This document shows positions 56,975-64,000 of a stretch of DNA of 64,000 nt, one piece after another; the stretch's first letter is position 1; each line of letters opens with the position of its first letter. The translations under genes and the position numbers were made by a program. The notes under the pieces were generated by a model. It was not told the origin of the DNA, made no database searches, and saw only the letters and a list, made by a program, of their open reading frames with translations. The DNA is from Zea mays. Lineage: Eukaryota; Streptophyta; Magnoliopsida; Poales; Poaceae. The stretch lies in assembly GCF_902167145.1 (NCBI RefSeq), contig NC_050101.1, positions 136,942,990 to 137,006,989 on the forward strand. Direction: 5' to 3'.

Positions 56975-59900
56975 TCAATCAAAATTCCGAGAATCAAGTA
57001 TGTTTAGCTCATTCCTAAGTTTGGTAAAGGTTTTCTCATCTAATGGCTTGGTAAAGATATCAGCTAATTGTTCTTTTGTGGTAACATAGGCAATCTCGAT
57101 ATCCCCCCTTTGTTGGTGATCCCTCAAAAAGTGATACCGAATGGCTATGTTCTTAGTGCGGCTGTGTTCAACGGCATTATCCGTCATGCGGATGGCACTC
57201 TCATTATCACATAGGAGAGGGACTTTGCTCAATTTGTAGCCATAGTCCCTAAGGGTTTGCCTCATCCAAAGTAATTGCGCACAACAATGACCCGCGATAA
57301 TATACTCGGCTTCGACGGTAGAAAGAGTTATTGAGTTTTGTTTCTTTGAAGCCCAAGACACCATGGATCTTCCCAAAAACTGATAAGTCCCTGATGTGCT
57401 CTTTCTATCAATTTTACACCCTGCCCAATCAGCATCTGAATAACCTATTAAATCAAAGGTGGATCCCTTGGGATACCAAAGACCAAACTTAGGTGTATAA
57501 ACTAAATATCTCATGATTTTTTTCACGGCCCTAAGGTGAACTTCCTTAGGATCGGCTTGGAACCTTGCACACATGCATACGGAAAGCATAATATTCGGTC
57601 GAGATGCACATAAATAGAGTAAAGATCCTATCATCGACCGGCATACCTTTTGATCTACAGACTTACCTCCCATGTCGAGGTCGAGATGCCCATTTGTTCC
57701 CATGGGTGTCTTGATGGGCTTGGCATCCTTCATTCCAAACTTGGTAAGTATGTCTTGAATGTACTTGGTTTGGCTGATGAAGGTGCCTTCTTGGAGTTGC
57801 TTGACTTGTAATCCTAGAAAATACTTCAACTCCCCCATCATAGACATCTCAAATTTTTGTATCATGATCCTACTAAACTCTTCACAAGTAGATTTGTTAG
57901 TAGACCCAAATATGATATCATCAACATAAATTTGGCATACAAACAAATCCTTTGCAATTGTTTTAGTGAAGAGAGTAGGATCGGCTTTACCGACTTTGAA
58001 GCCATTAGTGATAAGGAAATCTCTTAGGCATTCATACCATGCTCTTGGGGCTTGCTTGAGCCCATAAAGCGCCTTTGAGAGCTTATAAACATGGTTAGGA
58101 TACTCACTATCTTCAAAGCCGGGAGGTTGCTCAACATAGACCTCTTCCTTGATTGGTCCATTGAGGAAGGCACTTTTCACGTCCATTTGATAAAGCTTAA
58201 AGCCATGGTAAGTAGCATAGGCAAGTAATATATGAATTGACTCAAGCCTAGCTACGGGTGCATAGGTTTCACCAAAGTCCAAACCTTCAACTTGTGAATA
58301 TCCTTTGGCCACAAGTCGGGCTTTGTTCCTTATCACCACACCATGCTCGTCTTGCTTGTTGCGGAATACCCATTTGGTACCTACAACATTTTGATTAGGA
58401 TGTGGAACTAAATGTCATACCTCATTCCTCGTGAAGTTGTTGAGCTCCTCTTGCATAGCCAACACCCAATCCGAATCTCTTAGTGCATCCTTTACCCTGT
58501 ATGGCTCAATAGAGGAGACAAAAGAGTAATGTTCACAAAAATGAGCAACTCGAGATCGAGTGGTTACCCCCTTATGAATTATCGCCGAGGATGGAGTTCA
58601 CATGGTGATCTCTTTGAATCGCTTGGTGGACTCTTGGGTGAGGCGGTCTTTGACCCTGATCATCTTCCTTGTCTTAATCAACTTCATCTCTCCCTTGATC
58701 CTTGTCCTCCTCTTGAGGTGGCTCATCCTCTTGATCTTCATCTTCATTGTCTTGAGCTTGATCCTCATCTTGAGTTGGTGGAGATGCTTGCATGGAAGAT
58801 GATGGTTGATCTTGAATTTGTGTGGGCTCTTCGGATTCCTTAGGACATACATCCCCAATAGACATGTTCCTTAGTGCGATGCATGGAGCCTCTTCATCAT
58901 CTAGCTCATCAAGATCAACTTGCTCCACTTGGGAGCCATTAGTCTCATCAAACACAATGTCACAAGAAACCTCAACTAATCCAGTGGATTTGTTGAAGAC
59001 TCTATATGCCCTTGTGTTTGAATCATATCCTAGTAAAAAACCTTCTACAGCCTTAGGAGCAAATTTAGATTTTCTACCGCTTTTAACAAGAATAAAGCAT
59101 TTGCTACCAAAGACTCTAAAATATGAAACATTGGGCTTTTTACCGGTGAGGAGTTCATATGATGTCTTCTTGAGGATTCGATGAAGATATAACCGGTTGA
59201 TGGATTAGCAAGCAGTGTTGATTGCTTCCGCCCAAAACCGGTCCGGTGTCTTGTACTCATCAAGCATGGTCCTTGCCATGTCCAGTAGAGTTCTATTCTT
59301 CCTCTCCACTACACCATTTTGTTGAGGTGTGTAGGGAGAAGAGAACTCATGCTTGATGCCCTCATCCTCAAGAAAGCCTTCTATTTGTGAGTTCTTGAAC
59401 TCCATCCCATTATCGCTTCTTATTTTCTTGATCCTTAATCCGAACTCATTTTGAGCTCATCTCAAGAATCCCTTTAAAGTCTCTTGGGTTTGTGATTTTT
59501 CCTATAAAAAGAACACCCAAGTGAAGCGAGAATAGTCATCCACAATTACAAGACAATACTTACTCCCGCTGATGCTTATGTAAGCGATCGGGCCGAATAA
59601 ATCCATGTGGAGTAGCTCAAGCGGCCTGTCGGTCGTCATGATGTTCTTGTGTGGATGGTTGGAGCCAACTTGCTTTTCTGCTTGACATGCGCTACAAACC
59701 CTGTCTTTCTCAAAATGAACATTGGTTAGTCCCAAAATGTGCTCTCCCTTTAGAAGCTTGTGAAGATTCTTCATCCCAACATGGGCTAGTCGGCGATGCC
59801 AGAGCCAACCCATATTAGTCTTAGCAATTAAGCAAGTATCGAGTTCATCTCTATTAAAATCAACTAAGTATAGCTGACCCTCTAATACTCCCTTAAATGC

Positions 59901-60218
59901 TACTGAATCATCACTTCTTTTAAAGACAGTAACACCTATATCCGTAAAAATACAGTTGTAACCCATTTTGCATAATTGAGATATAGAAAGCAAGTTATAA
60001 TCTAAGGAATCTACAAGAAAATCATTGGAAATGGAATGGTCAGGTGATATAGCAATTTTACCAAGTCCTTTGACCAAACCTTGATTTCCATTGCCGAATG
60101 TGATAGCTCTTTGGGGATCTTCGTTTTTCTCGTAGGAGGAGAACATCCTTTTCTCGCATGTCATGTGGTTTGTGCATCCGCTATCAATAATTCAAATTGA
60201 GCCCCCGGATGCATAAAC
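56975..60218 (-). pseudogene. Pol of element E, broken
   Basis: Open pieces: 60164-59502 (protease end to integrase start, WHRRLAH present), 59405-59205 ([14 protein letters not shown]), 58955-58674, and 58339-56975 (RT with QIYVDD, RNase H with STVEAEY in place of STAEAEY). Stops include TGA inside the protease start (near 60192) and others near 59500 and 59206. A frameshift lies between 58674 and 58339. Confidence 0.88.
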
Positions 60219-60231
60219 CTACAAAACAAGT

Positions 60232-60980
60232 TTAGGCCTTGTTCTTAGGTACCCAAACGGTCTTGGGTCCTTTGACATTAGAAACAAGTACCTTGGGTAC
60301 CCAAACACAAGTCTTAGAGCCCTTGTGTTTGCCCCCAATATATTTGGCAACTATTTTGCCTGATTTGTTAGTTAAAACATAAGATGCATCAAAAGTTCTA
60401 AATGAAATGTTATGATCATTTGATGCAACATAAGATTTCTTTTTAGGCATTTTAACATGGGTAGAATGTCTAGAGCTAGAAGTCTCATTCTTATACATAA
60501 AAGCATGATAAGAAACATAATGAGTCTTCTTAGCATGAATTCTCCTAATCTTGTGCTCAAGATAACCAGTAGGATATAAAATGTAACCCTCGTTATCCTG
60601 GGCCATGGGAGCCTTGCCCTTAACAAAGCTAGACAATTTCTTAGGGGCATTAATTTTGACATTGCTTCCCTGTTGGAAACCAATGACATCCTTGATGTCA
60701 GGGCGTCTCCCATTATAGAGCATGCTTCTAGCAAATTTATTTTTTTCATTCTCAATTTCATGCTCATTTATTTTACTAGTTAATTGAGCTATATAATCAT
60801 TTTGTTGTTTAATTAAAGCAAGGTGATCATGAATAGCATCAACATTAATATCTCTACATCTAGTACAAATAGCAACATGTTCAACAGTAGATGTAGAGGG
60901 TTTGCAAGCATTTAATTCATCAATCTTAGCATGTAAAATAGCATTCTCATTTCTAAGATTGGAAATAGAAACAACGAGCA
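60232..60980 (-). pseudogene. Gag C-terminus of element E, truncated
   Basis: The minus-strand frame matches the C-terminal tail of element B gag (CKPSTSTVEH, ARSMLYNGRRP, WVPKVLVSN) and ends in TAA near 60232. Its N-terminal two-thirds, including the zinc knuckle, are absent. The gag stop, then CTAAAC, then TTTTGTAG|GT arrangement of element B is kept (60219-60235). Confidence 0.85.
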
Positions 60981-61615
60981 GCCCGTGGTTCCTGAGTGTG
61001 TTGCCGAAGATCCCTCTGAGCAACAATCTGGTGAAGGCAAGTGTCCTCAGACCTATCATGTCCTACTTTACTTCATAATTCACTATCCCACATTACATTA
61101 TTGAAACTTAAGGATTGACTAGTCTGTATTTACCTTACCCTTGTTTACCTTTTTGGGTTAATCATGGTTAGCTTATGCTATTGCTTAAACTTAATCAATG
61201 AACATGATATGATTATTTATGATACGATGATGTTATCCCGATGAGGTTCTTATGATTACTTTAGGGGACTCAGGCTGTTTCCTGAGTACCTCTCCGTAAG
61301 GACCTATTTGGGGAGTGACAACCTGGGATAACAGTGCAACCATGAGGGTGGAATGGGACGCCCTTAGCTGATTAATTAGAGGAACTAGAGGAGTAGTTGG
61401 CTTCGCCGTAGGGTCGTCAATGGGGTCCGGGTATAGTACTTGCTCTGCTGAGGCTGGTTGCATAGGTTCTTTGATTTGGTTTTGTTAGTCACCCTTTCTC
61501 TGGGGAGATGTACTATGTTTATCAAACTGGAGAAACCTAACGGGCAGCTATGACCTCTGGGAAATCTTTGTAAAGGCTACATAGTGAGACCCTGCTAGGT
61601 CACCTTGGTAGTGAT
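60976..61615 (+). mobile_element. Gypsy LTR-like debris
   Basis: Bases 61307-61385 are the reverse complement of about 24300-24390 in the isolated 3.3-kb LTR (shared GGGACGCCCTTRGCTGATTA), so it is related sequence in the opposite direction. No gene is seen. Confidence 0.45.
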
Positions 61616-62779
61616 TGAAAGGGAAATAGGCTTACACCTTTTCCTAATTGATTTTGGTGGTTGAATTGCCCAACACAAATAAATGAACTAACTAGTTTGC
61701 TATATACTATAAGTTTTACAGGTGCCAAAGGTTCACAATAAACCAATAAAAAGACCAAGAAAGGGATCAAACAAAGAGAGCAAAATACAACCGAAGTGTG
61801 CCCTGGTCTGGCGCACCGGACAGTGTCCGGTGCACCAGGGAACCAAACTCCGAACTACTCACCTTCGGGAATTCTGGGAGCCGCTCCGCTATAATTCACC
61901 AGACTGTCCGGTGTAGCACCGGACTGTCCGGTGTGCCAGCGGAGTAACGGCTACTACAACGCCAACGGTCGCCTGCAACAGCATTAAATGCGCTACAGTG
62001 CGCGCAGAAGTCAGGCACGCGCCAGAAGGCGCACCGAACAGTCTACAGGACCTGTCCGGTGCACCACCGGACTGTCCGGTGGCCCAGCTGTCAGAAGCTC
62101 CAACGGTCAGGACCCAACGGTCGGGTGACGTGGCTGGCGCACCAGACTATCCGGTGCACCATGCGACAGTAGCCTCCACCAAACGGCTAGTTTGGTGGTT
62201 GGGGCTATAAATACCCCCAACCACCCACCATTCATTGCATCCAAGTTTTCAGCCTTCACACCTCATACAAGAGCTATAGCATTCAATACAAGACACAAAC
62301 AAAGAGATCAAATCCTCTCCCAAGTCCAAAGATCATTCCAATCAAATAGTGGCTAGTGAGAGAGAGACGTGTGTTCATTTGAGCTCTTGCGCTTGGATTG
62401 CTTTTCTTCTTCCTCTAATTCTTGTGCTCGATTCACTTGTAATCAAAACAAGAGACACCAAGTTGTGGTGGTCCTTGTAGCGGACTTAGTGTCCCTTTTG
62501 ATTGAAGAGAAAGGCTCTCTCGGTCTAGGTGACCGTTTGAGAGAGGGAAAGGGTTGAAAGAGACCCGGTCTTTGTGACCACCTCAACGAGGAGTAGGTTT
62601 GCAAGAACCGAACCTCGGTAAAACAAATCACCGTGTTCATCCGCTTTATTTCTTTGTTGATTTGTTTTCCCTCTCTTTCGGACTCGTTTCTATTTCTAAC
62701 GCTAACCCCGGCTTGTAGTTGTGCTTAAGTTTGTAAATTTCAGATTCGCCCTATTCACCCCCCCTCTAGGCGACTTTCA
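61616..62779 (+). repeat. 5' LTR of element F
   Basis: 1164 bp, TGAAAGGG to CTTTCA. The CACCGGACTGTCCGGTG-type palindrome cluster is at 61810-62160 and TATAAATA at 62206-62213. Confidence 0.93.
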
Positions 62780-62794
62780 ATTGGTATCAGAGCC
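62780..62794 (+). other. Primer-binding site of element F
   Basis: ATTGGTATCAGAGCC, an excellent match to the initiator-Met-tRNA complement, follows the LTR. Confidence 0.85.
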
Positions 62795-62827
62795 TGGTAC
62801 TTCATTAGAGCCTAACCGCTTGAAGTG

Positions 62828-64000
62828 ATGTCGGGAGCATCCGCCAAGAGGGAGATTGGGACCGGCGACAAGTCCGCAAGTTCGGGGAGAACACACTCAA
62901 GGGAGTCCGCCCACAAGCACAAGGAGGAATCCTCTTCCTCCATCAAATCCCAATGGAAGGGTGACAAGAAGAAGAAGATGAAGAAGGTGGTCTACTACGA
63001 GACCGACTCTTCGTCACCCTCAACCTCCGGCTCAGAATCAGCATCTGCCACTTCTAAGCGCCATGAGCGCAAGAAGTATAGTAAGATGCCCCTTCGCTAT
63101 TCTCATATTTCAAAACACACTCCATTACTTTCCGTTCCATTAGGCAAACCACCTATGCTTGAAGGTGAAGATTATTCTATGTGGAGTGATAAAATGAGGC
63201 ATCACCTAACCTCACTCCACAAAAGCATATGGGATATTGTTGAGTATGGAGCGCAGGTACCAAAGAAGGGTGACAAGGATTACGACTCGGAGGAGGTCGA
63301 ACAAATCCAACAATTCAACTCCCAAGCCACTACTATACTCCTCGCCTCTCTAAGTCGAGAGGAGTATAATAAGGTGCAAGGGTTGAAGAGCGCAAAGGAA
63401 ATTTGGGACGTGCTCAAAACCGCGCACGAAGGAGATGAGGTGACCAAGATCACCAAGCGGGAGACGATCAAGGGGGAGCTCGGTCGCTTCATGCTTCACC
63501 AAGGGGAGGAGCCACAAGCGATGTACAACCGGCTCAAGACCCTGGTGAACCAAGTGCGCAACCTTGGGAGCACCAAATGGGATGACCATGAAATGGTCAA
63601 GGTTATTCTTAGATCACTCGTTTTCCTTAACCCTACGCAAGTTCAATTAATTCGTGGTGATCCTAGATACACACTAATGTCTCCCGAGGAAGTGATAGGA
63701 AAATTTGTGAGCTTTGAGTTGATGATCAAAGGCTCCAAGAAAATCATCGAGCAAGGCGCCTCCTCCACACCCGATGTGCAACCCGTCGCATTCAAGGCAA
63801 TGGAGGAGAAGAACGAAGACTCTACACCTAGTAGGGTCCCCATCGACGCCTCCAAGCTCGACAACGAGGAAATGGCGCTCATCATCAAGAGCTTTCGCCA
63901 AATCCTCAAGCAAAGGAGGGGGAAGGACTACAAGCCACACTCCAAGAAAGTTTTCTACAAGTGTGGTAAGCCCGGTCATTTTATTGCAAAATGTCCATTG
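62828..64000 (+). CDS. gag: Gag of element F, 5' part, open to the window edge
   Basis: The frame is open for 391 codons from ATG with no stop. The basic, Ser-rich start MSGASAKREIG is followed by LSVPLGKPPMLEGEDYSMW and the Copia gag region, closely similar to element B. At the window edge the CCHC knuckle reads FYKCGKPGHFIAKC: the first Cys ligand is Phe (residue 376), so zinc binding is probably lost. The frame is intact otherwise; the rest lies outside. Confidence 0.92.
   Translation, partial: MSGASAKREIGTGDKSASSGRTHSRESAHKHKEESSSSIKSQWKGDKKKKMKKVVYYETDSSSPSTSGSESASATSKRHERKKYSKMPLRYSHISKHTPLLSVPLGKPPMLEGEDYSMWSDKMRHHLTSLHKSIWDIVEYGAQVPKKGDKDYDSEEVEQIQQFNSQATTILLASLSREEYNKVQGLKSAKEIWDVLKTAHEGDEVTKITKRETIKGELGRFMLHQGEEPQAMYNRLKTLVNQVRNLGSTKWDDHEMVKVILRSLVFLNPTQVQLIRGDPRYTLMSPEEVIGKFVSFELMIKGSKKIIEQGASSTPDVQPVAFKAMEEKNEDSTPSRVPIDASKLDNEEMALIIKSFRQILKQRRGKDYKPHSKKVFYKCGKPGHFIAKCPL

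Larger units (their letters stand above)
54967..60975 (-). mobile_element. Copia (Sirevirus) element E, 5'-truncated and decayed
   Basis: Minus-strand order from the right: gag C-terminus, broken pol, noncoding tail, 3' LTR (54967-56192). The 5' LTR, primer site and most of gag are missing; homology ends at about 60975 against Gypsy debris. Pol is closely similar to that of element B. Confidence 0.9.
61616..64000 (+). mobile_element. Copia (Sirevirus) element F, 3' end beyond window
   Basis: 5' LTR, primer site and the start of gag in plus orientation. GTGAT (61611-61615) precedes the LTR and is the presumed target duplication. Confidence 0.93.

Overview
The window looks like a piece of a maize-type (Zea) grass nuclear genome. 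It consists mostly of nested LTR retrotransposons around one intact host gene. The basis is the set of Copia elements of the Opie/Ji (Sirevirus) kind whose LTRs carry clusters of short CCGGAC-type palindromes, a large GC-rich Gypsy element of the Tat lineage with a second RNase H, plant-style introns, and a GC-rich grass gene. No rRNA, tRNA, CRISPR or bacterial operon structure is visible.

Layout. 1-8571: Copia element A (+), with its 5' LTR cut by the window edge and gag and pol both open. It sits in a decayed Gypsy fragment (8572-11522, +) that also holds a solo Copia LTR (9827-11104, -). 11523-14605: remnant of another Copia (D, -), gag plus one LTR. 14606-18099: no recognisable gene apart from a degenerate LTR-like stretch. 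18100-20976: the only intact host gene, a type I (K+-dependent) vacuolar H+-pyrophosphatase in four exons, deduced 765 aa. 20977-27330: decayed retroelement debris, a possible MITE end, and an isolated LTR of about 3.3 kb (23413-26722, -). 27333-51880: an AT-rich tandem array with a unit near 320 bp, split by two insertions. These are Copia element B (28334-37883, -; near-identical LTRs, both ORFs open) and Gypsy/Tat element C (37955-51614, -; riddled with stop codons). Each is flanked by a perfect 5-bp target duplication. 52220-54930: two convergent broken genes of unknown TE-associated families plus minisatellites. 54967-60975: truncated Copia element E (-). 60976-61615: Gypsy debris. 61616-64000: 5' end of Copia element F (+), running off the window.

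The genes do not form a pathway. The pyrophosphatase is a stand-alone housekeeping or stress-related proton pump. Everything else is transposon biology: gag (capsid-like), protease, integrase, RT and RNase H modules.

The most interesting pattern is at the gag-pol boundary of the Copia elements. Pol lies in a different frame from gag, and in elements B and E a stop codon separates the two. In A and B a donor-like AAG|GTAA inside gag and a CTAAA...TTGYAG|GT acceptor-like site just after the gag stop are both in phase 0. Removing the AT-rich segment between them would fuse Gag to Pol in frame. This is an inference from sequence and needs RNA evidence.
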